Both the position numbers and the translations under genes were made by a program. A stretch of 64,000 bases of DNA from Prosapia bicincta. Lineage: Eukaryota > Arthropoda > Insecta > Hemiptera > Cercopidae. A model generated the notes under the pieces. The model searched no databases. It was not told the origin of the DNA and saw only the letters and a program-made list of their open reading frames with translations. Where the stretch lies: contig JBAIZL010000005.1 in the NCBI GenBank assembly GCA_036971475.1, positions 59,882,155 through 59,946,154 on the forward strand. The letters are read 5' to 3'. The number at the start of each line of letters is the position of its first letter. Within the stretch, counting starts at the first letter, position 1. Shown piece after piece: positions 43,601 to 57,700 of the stretch.

Positions 43601-46600
43601 TCTTTTAGATGTCTATAGAAAGCCCAGTTTACATTGATATCTGAAGGATCTTGGATAAATCCAGACTTTGAAGAACGAATTGAGTAACTCTTTTGCTTTT
43701 GTGTCTGTAAGGAACACAGAACCAAAATATCGAGCTTTCACTTCATCCGTCTCTGCATCCCAATACCTAACACTCAAATCCATTTGGGCTCTTTGTGATA
43801 TTTTGTTTAAACTTTCATCAAAGCCAATTACATAGTTAGAATTTGAATTTAATGATGTCAGTAACAGGTCTTTAATATAATTTGATAAACCGATTACAAC
43901 ACTATAGGAAATGTTATCTTTCCCCAATCTCATGTTCTGTGCAATGAGATTATCAGGGAACATCCTTAGAAAGAGGCACACTACCTTCTGCATTGCGTAA
44001 AGAAGTGTTGCATTACTAAATTCACGCACCATATAATCTCTGCTTCAGTCACTTTATCTTTTAGTTTATATTTATCCTAAGAAAGGAGGGGAGGTAATGA
44101 CGACATCTGCATGATGCGATTGCCCGCTACGGCAATGAAAACTGGAACCTTCCATGTTGAAATAAACAGTGTACAAATAATCACCGTCAAATAAAACACA
44201 TACTATCACGAGTCTAGACAAATAGCTGGCTACGAATGTTTACACAGCGTTCTGTGTGGTCAGCTGTACCAACTCGACACGTTTAATATTTATTGACATA
44301 AGTCCTGAAGTCATAGCATTGGGCTTACCAAATAAATAAAGGGCATCTAAATAAAGAAGTGTTATTTCCTGACTGCCCTGCCCCTAAACCGCTGGCTTAC
44401 AATACCAAATATTCGAGAGCAATGGCCACTAGTTTTGTTTCTAATCAAAATAAATATTTTCCCGATTTTTTAAAATTTTCCCTGACTTTTCCCTGAATTT
44501 TCCAGAATCTTAAAATTCCCTGACTTTTCCAGGTTTTCCCGGTTTTCCCTGTCACTAGACACCCTGTGATAGCAATCTCTACATGAAATCTTGTTTTTAT
44601 CTTTTTATGAGTCACATATGTTCTCTTAGGTAAGATGTAACACTTTTTATGAATGGACTTCTGAACTAGTTACACTTTAAGCCCATGCTTTACAATGTAT
44701 ATTAGTGAAATCAAGTAACCTTTAAAAATGAGGCATTATTATTTTTGCAAACCAAAAGAGGATGGTAAAAAGACGTATAACATGATCCCTGGAGATATGA
44801 AAAGATGGTTGCTATTATTAGCGAATCCATAATCCTAGTATATAGGTAAATAGCTGTCAAACAGGAATGGAAATTCGTCAGTGTAGTTATGCGTAATGGG
44901 GGTAAACTACCTGGTATAACTCGGATGCCAGAGTTCTCTACTGTAAGAAAGAGTGCTAATTGGATGTTGTACAAGATAGTTTACTGGATATATGTACATG
45001 GTTATAAGTAAGAGTAAATATGAATTCTCTATAGCCTGGGTCTCTGACCTACGGCCCGAGAACAGATGTTTCCCTGCCCGCAGAAGTCTGTCATACTGAA
45101 AAAAAATTATACTTGGTAATATATTTCCTTTTAAGTATTTTTACAATTAAATATGAGCACAGTACTCGTCTCTCACTTGCCACTTCTTTTCTCTATAAGT
45201 ATAAAACTAGCTGTAAACAAGTAAAAATCTATGTAAGAAAATCTCAAAAACCACCACTGAGCTCTTGATTAGAAAAAAACGGGTGTACGGGGGTGGGGGG
45301 GGGGTTCTAGACTATCTGCCCTGAAATATTTCCGGCCAAAAGTTTTCAATGTGGCCCTTGAGTAAAAATGGTTGGAGACCCTGCTCTATAGAATTAAGCA
45401 TGACATCTTAGTAACCTGATCCTACTGTTATATCCAATACTGCCAAATATATACAGACTAATGGAGTTGACTGTACTGTGAAAAATAACCATATTATCAT
45501 AGCATTAATACAAGACAAACAGGCAAAAACAGAAAATGTACAAATAGTTCTTATATGCTGATGAGTAAGTGCAAAGTCCATGCATACTTTTTCGAACTAT
45601 CTAGAAGTACAAAAAAGACACAATAGTGAATACTCTAATTTTTGAGTCATCCTAGAGAATTTAGATATAAAAATCAGATTTGTGAATACTCAGTAAGGGG
45701 AAAAGGTTTTGGTTAAACAAAAGTACTTTAAAGCTCTCCAGAGGGTATCTTAAGTCCTAGGATGGGCATGTGTATGAAACTAATAGAATCCAGCTCCTGA
45801 AGGAAAAGCTCTACGCTTCTACTCTTTACAGTATGATGGGCCTTTGATAAATAATTCAATTGACACTTATTTTGCTCTGTCAATTATACAATCAAAAAGG
45901 GGAAGTAAGTATACTTCAGATAAACAACTTTTCAAATGATATCTCAATTTCTGTATTTTAAATACCAGGTTATCAGTAAATGCTTTCTCATGTACTGTCT
46001 TCCCCTTCTTTCTTCCATCAGGCGAGGTAGACACCTCTTTATTACCCTAAAAGAGTACTTCTACTCTCCTACTTCCTATCCTAGCATAGTTTACCTTAGT
46101 CCATCTTTATCTATTAGTATCAACAATTTTTCTGAATTTTCCCCGTCTATTTTTAAATTCCTTCTACTACCTCACACTTTGACACTGAGCCTACATTCCC
46201 ATAGCTAGAACTCTATTTCTCAAAGAAGTACATAATTTTTTTTTTTTGTTGCTCCCATCTGGTTGTCAATAAAACCTCCACTGTACAAGCTTATATTGTT
46301 GCCACGGTTACCTCACAATATCATATATAATGCTCAAGGATTAAAAATGAATAAAATAAACAAACTGGATTAACAGTGTCGAAACTTGCTTCACAAACGG
46401 ACAATGGGAAAGGAAAGCGAAAAAAAACTACAACACAATGAAAGCGAAAAAAAAGGAAGTATATAAATAGTAACAAACAAAAATAATAGTCGAACATCGT
46501 ACATAGAAAGGGAATTGGAAAATTGCAAGGTAATTCGCTTTCTATTTCTCCACTTAACCCTTAGCACTCGACTGTCGGGGGAGCCCCGCCAAGCGTATAT

Positions 46601-49600
46601 TGCAGTTTACTCGTATGTCGGGGGTCACCCGACACGATTTTCAAATGTCTATAACTCGTCTGCAGCGAAGCCCACGACATTCAATATTTTACCGTTTGGT
46701 GCTACACTCTATTGAAAATAAAGTGAACTAAGTTGAAAATGCCTAGGAATATGTGAGTCATCACAAAAGTTTGCCGCTACGTTGTAAGCTGCAAGTAGGT
46801 TACAGTTTCGCAGGTTATTTGTTTACTCGTAGTTTGCTGTGGCTTCACATGCAATTAGTGATTCTGAAATTCCTGATCTTTTACTTGATCCTGATTTATT
46901 AGAATGTAGTTCAGTTTCATAAACAAAATAATTAAACCAACAGTTATTTGTAAATACAACCAATTTATGGGTGGTGTAGATCTAGCGATCAATATAATGA
47001 ACCGTGCAGTTTTACGAGACGAACAAATAAATGGTGGAAGAAAATGTTTTTCTGGCTGTTAGATGTAGCTTTAGTAAACAGTTTTATTATCTATAATAAC
47101 AAAAAAAAAAGAAATGAGAGAAAATCCTGTTAAACAAAAATAGTTTTGCCAAAACTTGGTGAGGGAACTCATTGGTGATATCAGGAATAACCCGTATAGT
47201 AAGAGGGATCGGCCATCAACTGCTGACAAAGAAGAAAGACTGAATGGGAAATTACAATCTTTTCCAATGATAAAAGTAATTCTAAGGATATTGTAGTTTG
47301 CAGTAACTGGAAGATAAAAGGAGGTAGAAGGGAAACAGTTTTTCACTACAAAACATACGGCAGAAAACCAGGACTTCATCCAGAAGACTGTTTTCAAAGA
47401 TATCATACTCTGCAAAACTACAAATAAGATAATAAAATCATGTACATACAGTATTAGTGAATAAAAATAGCTTAGTTTACTAAAATCAAGTAAGAGAAAA
47501 CAAAGTTTTCCATAAACAATAATGCAACCTGCAGGTGAGGAATTTGTCTCAATTTAATTACAAGTGGGGAAGCAAAGCATGTTACAAAAATCCGAGCGCT
47601 AAAGGTTAATATTGTTATTCTGAAATAAGTATATAGATATTCATATTAGTTGTAATTATAGAACTAAAAGAAACTAAATAAAATTTTTCTTTCTTGACTT
47701 AAGTAGGAATTGTCCAGAAAAAAAGTTTTTTTCTATTACTTGTTACAGAATACTCCCCTTAAAACTACAAAAAAATATTTACAACTTTGTAAGGGGAAGT
47801 TAAAAGGTAAATCTTTGTAAAGTTGACAATCCATGTTTAGATTCTACAAGGTCTGTCGGTGATATGACGGATAAAGCTTAATTACAATTAGTTAATTGTT
47901 AAATAAGTACAACATACAAAATGTTTAATAATTTGTAAAATAAGAGATCTGTTACAACAATGAAATCATATTATAAATCAAGTTTCTTAAACAATGTAAA
48001 CAGAGTAATCAACTGATAAACTGTTCTTTTTTACAAACATATTGATGATTGTATGTACTCTTGATAATTTTCTACTTTTCCGCTAGGATTTATATTCTTA
48101 TTTTTATTTAGAGTATCGTAATTACCTGCCAATCCTAGCACTGTCCCACTCCCTGCTGACACGTATCAGAGCACCTCCATTAGTCAAAACTTATTGTACT
48201 TTAGAAGAGAGTTCATAATACGTTCCGACTGATGGAGGTCTTCCGAAACGTGTCAGCGGGGAGTGGGACAATGCTAGGATTGGCAGGTAATTATGATACT
48301 CAAAATAAAAATAAGATTGTAGGTACTAGTTATAATCCTATATTTATAATACATGTTCATTTTTTGTTATTTTCCACAATAGTTGTTAAATCTGTTTCAT
48401 AAGAAAATGCACTGTGAAGATACTATAGATATCTAACACACTTTATACAAAATGTAAAAATAAATATAAAACTCCCTTATATCTTTTTAAGGGAGTTTGA
48501 ATATTAGGAACATGGTTATAAACTTAATCATTCTGTACCATAAAGGTAAAAGTCAAAGTAGTGGACTCAAAATCTCACAAAAATTAGTCTTTAATAAACA
48601 CACAAAACAAACTAGTTTCAGCGACGAAGTGCTGGCTACTACAGTGAGTAGTAGCCAAGCACTGAGGAAGGCGACTTCGTCGCTGAAACTAGTTTGTTTT
48701 GTGTGTTTATTAAAGACTAATTTTTGTGAGATTTTGAGTCCACTACTTTGACTCTTACCTTTGTGAATAGTTCTCACTAGCTAAGCTCTAAGTAATTAAA
48801 TTCTGTACCATACTTCAAAAGTCCACAAATTGATGAATTTTTACCTTTTATATTATAATTCCAATAATGTTAAAAAAATACTTACAAAACTTCTTTTCAA
48901 TCTGATATCACCATATCCTTACCTTTTCTAAGAAATAAAAGTGTTTCTATAAAACTGAAGTCACAGAAAATTATTTGTTTTAATATGGTAATTATTTCCC
49001 CAGAATTATTATTTTTCCTCTATTTTAGTGTAAGATTTATAAACCACAAACCAAAACACGATTTAAATATTGCATTTGTTTTGATTTAATTGCAAATATT
49101 GTAAACAAATTAAAATCACTGTTACCTCAGAGAAATATTTGGAAAAGAGACTATGGCTATTGATCTCCACCAGCTGGCCGTGTGTGTATCTGTGTCCCAT
49201 TCGTATAGAGAGCTTGTGGGCGAGAGCTTTACATAATGATGTCTTGCCTGTTCCTGGTGGACCATGAAGTAATACCACTCTATTCCAACCAATTATATTT
49301 GGATCCACACCACTATCAGAGAATAGCATTATTGTCTGTGCATACTTCAGTAACTAAATATAAAAAGCACTTTTTAACAAAAGGAAAACATTAAACCATT
49401 TTTATAAATACACCAAATTTATTGAACTAAGCCGTTAAAATACGAAACAAACTTTTATTTACCATTGATAATTATTTTAAATTCAATAATATATTCAAAA
49501 ACCTACTATGTCCTAGTTTCACTAATTTTGCACACATAATTAGCAACATAATGCTCAATCAACACTTGATATGTTTCATACTTCTCAAAACGCCTATTTT

Positions 49601-52582
49601 TCATACAAAATTACTAATCTACAAGCTCAAACTTTCTTATTATTTCTATTACTTGTAATATCCTATAGCTTGGAATATGATGAATTACATAAATAAATAA
49701 AATAGATTACAAACTATAAATTCTAAAAGCAAAAATAAATTCTATGAGGGAAATAAGTGATAATTTTGTATTGTTTTTATGAACTCATTAAAACACATAT
49801 TTGTAATCTGTAGTAGTGAATCTCATCCTGAGGTCTGCAGAGAAAAGACGATGATGGGAGATTTCATCAAGAGATTCACAAGGGAATTTATTTTCATATA
49901 TAATTTTCATGAAACCTTACATTTATCACAAATTTAATTATATTTCAACTTTACATGTTGCCACATATAAAATAAATTTAGTAAAATTAAACACAATTGT
50001 TGGTACTGTAACTCCTTGTACTTTTGAAGACGAAATATAAGACCAACTATTTTAATGCTTTTTATATTTTTCTGTAGTTTTGAATAGACTGGACAGAAAG
50101 AATGAGGCAGGTATGTGTCCACTGATCACAGTTACTTGTTTCACGGTATACAGGCGTTTCATTTCAGAGGCCGGGTGAGCACTTGTTTCTTATTTAGTAT
50201 TGTTTGAGACGTGAATTTTTGTGATCAATTATTATTCTCTAGATTTTGTAGTCCATTACGTTCGGTGAATCTTAATTAATCACTTTAATTAGTTAATGAC
50301 TATCCGAACTTTAAATTTTGTAAATTTGAGAAAACTTACTGAGACAGAACGTTTTTGATCGCTTTGGGGCAATCTTCATCAGTGTCTTCTGCTTAGAGAT
50401 GTTGGGGTAAGCGGTGACGGTTTTAAAGGCAGGTTTTCGATAGTATCAAAGAGTATGTGTGATTTTTATTGTGTTTGTTCGTTTAATATGTTTGTACTTT
50501 GTGTTGTTGTGTGTCTGTAAATTTCATATTGGTTTAGTGTGTTAAGATGGGGTCCTTTTTTGTTGACGTGTAAGATTTCTAGGTTATGGTAAATGTCTGT
50601 GTAATTGTGTCCTGTGTCTTTTATGTGATTGTAAAATGTTGAGTTGGTGTTCTGTTTGTGTTCCTCGACTCTTTGTTTAAAGCTGCGACCTGTTTGTCCA
50701 ATGAAGAATTTGTTGCACTTGTTGCAGTTTAATTTGTATATGCCTGGTGCTTGTAGTTTATCTTTGTTGTTGGTGTTGTGTTGTATTTTGTATTGTAAAT
50801 TGTTATTAGTTTTATATACAATACTTAACCCAACAACTCTAAGCAGAAGACACTGACGAAGATCGCCACATAGCAATCAAAAATGTTCTGTCTCAGTAAG
50901 TTTTTACAAATTTACAATTATTATTGTTTATTCAAATAGTCAATTTTTTTATTTTGATCAAATAATTTAGCAAGATATTTGTAATTTTCAATTTTTTTAC
51001 CATTTCAGTTGAAAAAAATTGTTGAAATGTAGATGGTAATTTAAGTTGAACAATTGTAGAAAATAGATAGTTTCTTCCATGAAAATAGCATGCAAAAATT
51101 GTCTATCTTCTGTAATAATGGGATTTTCTGTTCTGTATTATGGTGGCTAAGACAAGCCATAGGGTCTTCATTGTTTCAAGGTTTCTTCAAATGAATCTAT
51201 GAAAGGAATCGCTTGATAATTTATTAGAATATATTCGATGTAAGATCCTGAATCATTCAGGTTCACAGAATTTAATTAGGATCATTTTCTGTGGGATGAA
51301 ATATGTTAATATGTGGTTGGAAAATGATCGTAGAAATGAACAACTCTATAGAATGGTGTATTTAATTTTGCCTGCTACAAAATTATTAACTTAGCAATGA
51401 ATGTTTTTAGTAAAAAAGATTCCAGCGCATGTCGATAATATCATTATCCGACAATTGTAAAAAAAATCAACAAAATTTCTAAAAACATGATTTTTTGCTA
51501 GTTATATAACAATGAATTTTTTAGTCCATTTGCATGAAAGTTACAATATTTTAAATAACACTAATATGCAACTTTTATATAATATAAGCATGAAAATAGA
51601 GTTTTTGAAGATGTTTTATTCTGTGAATCGATATCTCTTCTTATAGCTGCTGAAGAATGTTGTTAACGACATATAAAATAAATTGTAATAGAAAAAATGC
51701 ATCGCATCAGCAGAGACAAAACTAGGGCAAAATAGAAACACACAGGTTTGATCATATGTATCAAGAATTTTGCACTTTATATGAATTGGTCTATGGTACA
51801 TACAATGTGAAGTGCTACCGAAAACCTATATGCTTTTCAAGATGAAACCATTCTAGGTGAGGAAGAAAAATAGTAAATTTCTCTTAACAGCTGGCTATTA
51901 TTAAGAATTAATATTGACCAAGAAACTCAATTAATTAATTCTACCCACAAATTTTATTCTTTAATTTATTTTAGTAATGTTATCTTTAATTTAATATTAA
52001 TTTTTTTTAATTTCACCTACTATTAGATCTACATCAAATTATTCATAATTAGGTGATTATTTATAAATTTAGAAAATAATTTGTAATTGGTGGATAAAAA
52101 TATACAGTAGAGTCTCTATAATTCGCCACTATATTAGTTGCAGTAATAGGGTAGGCGCACATGAGCTTGAAAGTAATCGGACCGCCGAAATAGTTTTCAA
52201 TCGGATAGGGCAACGCAAATGGGACGCCGATAGCTATCTGATACCCTCGGCCTATCTCCATAGCTATCTGGGTTGAGGCAGGTTTCTCCTTCTACCTAGC
52301 GTCAATTCTATCACCAGCGTTCCACTGGTACACAGTTGGTAATGAGTGCACATTCAACGCAGATTACTTTCTATCTGTTTCATTTTATCAGGTAAGGTTT
52401 CGATAATATAATTATTAATTTCATATTATTTATATGTTTAACTTCAAATATGATTGAATAACCAATTGACATTAATCTGTAACATTAATATTAAATAGGT
52501 CGATAATTTGTTATTAATATCAATGATGAATTACATAGATTTATAGTTTGAGATATTAATCTTTAATAGTTACTATTCATTT

Positions 52583-52627
<45 letters not shown>

Positions 52628-54700
52628 TCTCCTAGTCCAAAAAATCTAAATAATCTTTACCAACCAAAACTAACCTATATATATATATTAGGGATGGGCC
52701 GATTCCTAAAATTTTCGATTCCGATTCCGATTCCGATTCTAAAATTTTCCGTTCGATTCTCGATTCTTTACTCGATTCTCGATTCTTTCAAGTTATATTA
52801 GCTTACATTCTAGTTCTCTAATAATTAATTTAGTTAACATCTTGGTCATACGGCAAAACCTTTTAAAAGTTCTGTTTTAATGTAATAGGCTACACAAAAC
52901 CTTCAACCTTGATTTATCAATAGGAATTTTTTTAAACATAAAAACATATCAGAATAAAGTAATGACTTATTTTAAAGTTAAAAATGTGAACTTTACTTAT
53001 TTTATGATGTTTGAAAAAATTCCTAAGCCTATTTACATTGTCTCCCAAACAAAACAAAAATTAAAAACAAACGAACAACATAAAAAGTAAAAAATTAATA
53101 CAAATAGGATAGTTTTTAATATTTAAAAGTCTGGCAGGTAATGTACATTTCTGTTCAAAAACACAAGCATTTGAATACGTTGTGGGTCAAGCTAGTTTCA
53201 TCGCTAGTCACATATAGCTCCTGAAGTTGAGAAAGGTTTTTCAGAAAACACTGTCGCGAGTAGGCAGACAAGTATTTTATTGCCATTGCATTTAAATGAG
53301 GGTATTTGGCACTTTGTACTGCCAAATACTTCCCAACATTACAATCTGGACTGGCTAATGGTTCCCCCAGATAATTGTTTACTTCTTCTTCTACTATCAA
53401 TTTCCCTGGGGTACCTTCTTCCCCAACATTCTGGATTAGTGGGGCATACCTTCTCCACATCTGGTGGGACCTTTTTTTCTGCCGGTGTCTGGAACAAGTG
53501 CAACTGATTCAGGCCTATTTTGTATTTATTACTCAATCCCAGTTGATTTTTAACCGACTATCACTTGTAGGTCCTGTGTCTGAGGATAAAGTTTCTTTAA
53601 GTATAGATCTTTTTTGTTGATAAATTTGGGCAAAATGAATGATGTTTAAGTGCTTTTTCATATTTGATATATTATGTGGTTTTCCACCGTCAGTTTCTGT
53701 TAACCGTCATCGAATTGACGCGACGGCCAGTACCCTGAACCGAATACCGCCAGGCCTCTTGAAGCTTTATGTTTATTAGTACTACTCAGCTGGTGTTGCT
53801 ACTTTTGGAAAAATTAAGGCACAGTATTTAACAACAAGCTTCACACTACTTACAGATGTATTTATGATAGTTTTTGTTTGATAGATAAACGCCGACGGGA
53901 TTAAAAACATGATGTTATTCTAAGAGCTTTTTGTCCGTAGTTACGGGCCGACACGCATATTTGTTATAACGTATTGTAATGATTTTCACTACTGTTTTCA
54001 AAATTTCACAAAACCTTAAAAGTAAGTCGGAAATATTGACTAAATATTTAGTTGTAAAATAATCCTTAAAAACGGACTTTGTGAAAGTTAAGTACAAACA
54101 TTGATACACTTAGATAAACTCATCCTTACTAGGAAGTAAATTATAACGTAAATTCCTTAACAAGTATATTATTTGGTGTTAAAACTTTTACTTAATATGA
54201 ATCTTGGATAGTATTTACTGGACCTGTAGCATTACTTATCAGAGAGAGAATATATTACACTTTAGTTCTATATTCAAAATATTTATAATCTCACAAATCA
54301 ATCACATGTGACACGTTTACGTGTCTTAGTGATAGGCGCAAAAACACTTTTATCACCAGTCTATTTATTATTTGGGTAGCCGGGACATGAAATTATGGTT
54401 TTGTTGTTTCTTGCTAACACAAAACACAAAAAATATCAAAACAGTGTGGCACAGATAATAAAATTTAATTAAATCAAAAACAATGTCGGGTAAATTGGTC
54501 CGACGGAGTTTATTTACGTTTCATTTATGGTAGGAAAAAACTATGTTGGGCCAGTTGGTCCGACACGTATTTTTATAAATATTCGGAATCGTGTGGAATC
54601 GGAATCGACACTTTTATGATGAAGAATCGAGTATCGACGATTCCTCGATACCACCTAGAATCGACGATTCCTGGAATCGAGAATCGGAATCGGCCCATCC

Positions 54701-54762
<62 letters not shown>

Positions 54763-57700
54763 TAGATAGATTTTTGGACTAGGAGACTGACAGACTTACC
54801 TTGGTAAGAGTCCACTCTGTAGTCTTGAAATAGAAATACATAAAAGCACTTAAACAATGATATATTTCAACCACACAGTGGTCTTTGTCAATCGAAGAGA
54901 AAACACAAAAAGAAATAACATATATATATATATATATAGTAATTAAATCTATCAGCCATTTTTTTCAAAAATTCGCTAAAATGTATCAATGATCAATATG
55001 CTCTATCAACATTTCCATTTAACGTAAACGACCAATTTATCCGGGAAACAGCAAACAAGTTTGATTACAGTAGTTTTTGGCAAATATCTGAGGTCTATCA
55101 TAATATATTATTATCAAATGTAGGCCTATTAGTTCCAAACAAAAACATTTTTCTTTATGTTTGTTCCAGTTAAAAATCTCACAATTAAATGGAAGGACAA
55201 CTATACAGGAAGCAAGAAAAAACTGTACACTAAGAACGATACAACTATTTTTTTTTTTTTGAAAACTTGCACTTGTTATCTATCCATCTCGTAGGAAAAA
55301 CATCATATAGTGATGCCAGTCCCTCATATTAGAAAATAACTATAAAAAAGATAGGATTGAAATGACGCGGATACCTATCTCATGTGCACTGTAACTCCGA
55401 TAGGTATCAAAAAGTTTGGATTGAAAACTATCTCGGCATCCCGATTACTTTCAAGTTCATGTGCGCCTACCCTTAACAAACATCGTTTGCACTGTCATGT
55501 AATATAGGCGCCATCATGTAATAAAAGGAAAATGACAGACTTTATTTTAAAACTAAAACGTAAATAGATTTAATATACCGTATTTTTTCTTGCTAGGGTT
55601 ATTGTCCTTACAAGGTATTGTAAAATATTTCTTGTGTCTTTTATGAAAATAGAATAACATACTGTATTTGTAATTAAAAACTATATGCAGGGTACTAGTG
55701 TTTTATAGTATTGTGTAATAGTCTTTTTTAGTTTCTCATAAATAATGTAAATACAGCATTATTTACATTACATACCTATTTACGTATTTATGCGCTATGT
55801 TTGTCCACAATTAAATGTTAATTTCACAACTTCCATAATTCGTCTTTTTATCGAAGTCTTCACCCCCCTCAGACCCGAACATGACGAATTATAGAGGTTC
55901 TACTGCACTTCAAATCCACAAATCTTAATTAAGATACTTAAAATTCACTTTATCAACATTAATAATTTTAATTCATTTTATACTGTAAAACTTTACCTAA
56001 ACTTTTCTATTCTCTTACTTTATGCTGTTTTTTATTAAATACCTCCAAAACAAACTATCACCTCAAACATGCTAACATAAAAAACCAAATTGTTAATTTA
56101 ATTTAATTAAAATGTAACACTTTTACCAATTGACATGGACAATAAAATACACAATCATTTATCATGTATAAAGATTAAAATAATGAAATCTTTGATAATG
56201 AAATACAAAAATTATAGTAGAATAACTACTGACGTGTAAGTTACAAATTTTTCAAGAGATATTTTTTTACAAAACTATACTAAAGATTTACTTCTAACTT
56301 CTAACGCATGAACCAAATAATGCTATGTAAAAAAGTATTCGCCACATTCTCTTTACTCACATTCTCTTTAATCTTTTCTTCATAAATAAGACTATCCCAA
56401 AGTCCATGAAAATCAGAAGATGGTAGCACCCAATGATTTGCTGCGACCTGACCTTGGTCATTCTTACCATCATCATCCATTTGTTCAACTTGCAATCCCT
56501 CTGTATTTAACCTATATATGCAATATTGAAAACTAACATCTTTGACTAAAACATCTTCTGGATAATTAAACTGAAAATATAAAGGACACATTGGAGATAA
56601 AAATATACTTTATGTGTAATACACTAAACTATCTTGAAAAATTATCTACAGTCTTGCAGTTTATCATTACCGTAAAAGAATACAAATAAACAGAATGTAT
56701 TTCTGATTTTTACTAATTTTAAACTACTTAACTAAGTGAATACGTAATTGCTTACTTGCCGACGCGTCTCAAAACAGTCGTTCCTTTTACGAAGCTAACC
56801 CTCTACTGGCGGCTTTGGCTGATTACAAACGGTATGACAGGGTTGGATTTATGACAGTGGGTTAGGTCATACCTAACCTTTATCCAACCCTGACATACCG
56901 TTTGTATACAGCCAAAGCCGCCAGTAGAGTGTTAGCTTCGTAAAAGGGATGACTGTTTTGAAACGCGTCAGTAAGTAAGCAATTACGTATTCACTTAGTT
57001 AAGAGTTTAAAATTAGTTTAATCAGTGAATTCAAGATGATTACCTCAAGAAACTTCTGATTTTTGTTGTATCATATTTTTTAAGCTTTCTGGTAAGGAAA
57101 TAAAGTAAATATGATATTGAGGAGTTGATCACAAGTTTTCTAATGTTATTTAATAGATGAGAGATATTAAGAGTCTGAATATTAAATGTCTATGTATTTA
57201 ATATTATTTTAGTTTCTTAATACTCTCATAATAAAGACAGTTAGTTTTTACATCTCAAGCTTGTATGTTAGTAACTATGAGTTTGTTGAGATATCAATAA
57301 TTTTGCAATATTTATACAAACAAATTTGATCAGTTGTGATAATTAATTTCAATAATGTATATCATTTTAGCATAACCACATTGCAATTTTCCTTTTAAAA
57401 AAATTGTTTATAAAATTCATTGTTACATGAAAAATAATTTTGTCATACAACATTTGGTTAATAAAAGATATGGGCAAACTTTCTCATTATCAACGGTATT
57501 TTCATTCAAAAATTCCTTTAATAAAATTAAAGTTTCGTTTATTGGTATACATGGAAATAATGAAGAAACATCAAAAAGCACACAAATTTCAACCTTCTAT
57601 TAGTTTTGTATTATTCTTATAAACTCTACCATATTTTTTACCAAGCATGAATCTGTATTAAACGCAAAATTTCCAAATACTTTAATTAACAATTTTGAAA

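Larger units (their letters stand above)
41640..44725. repeat. Tandem duplication in TRIP13 intron 4, each part carrying a transposon
   Basis: The segment from 41670 (AGGTAGGCATTTAG) to about 42020 is repeated at 43400-43540 and 44567-44710, with about 90% identity by eye. A further junction word, GGTCTCTCACATCTTA, recurs at 41660 and 42045. One element lies between the copies (42141-43289) and another interrupts the second copy (43545-44566). Confidence 0.85.
52148..55473. mobile_element. Inverted-repeat DNA transposon nested in the pogo-like element
   Basis: 33-bp terminal inverted repeats (52148-52180 and 55441-55473) differ at one base. They begin AGGGTAGGCGCACATGA. Similarity continues weakly inward (ATAGTTTTCAATC). 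The flanking duplication is unclear (TAAT / TAAC). No transposase of its own. It is itself interrupted by (TA)n, PLE tails and a hAT element. Confidence 0.8.
52105..55905. mobile_element. pogo/Tigger-like element split by nested insertions
   Basis: Ends CAGTAGAGTCTCTATAATTCG (left, preceded by TA) and CGAATTATAGAGGTTCTACTG as read from the opposite strand's complement. They match with a few differences. The right flank reads CA instead of TA, a likely mutation. Only about 40 bp remain on the left and about 430 bp on the right; the middle is occupied by 52148-55473. Confidence 0.72.

Noticed and set aside
45936..46208. 90-codon plus frame rich in Ser, Leu and Pro
   Set aside because: Pyrimidine-rich intron sequence without recognisable domain or splice context.
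48497..48777. Two overlapping 74-84 codon frames on opposite strands
   Set aside because: Same peptide from both arms of a palindrome.
53280..53620. Plus-strand frames of 75 and 81 codons
   Set aside because: Shadows of the minus-strand hAT dimerisation-domain remnant.
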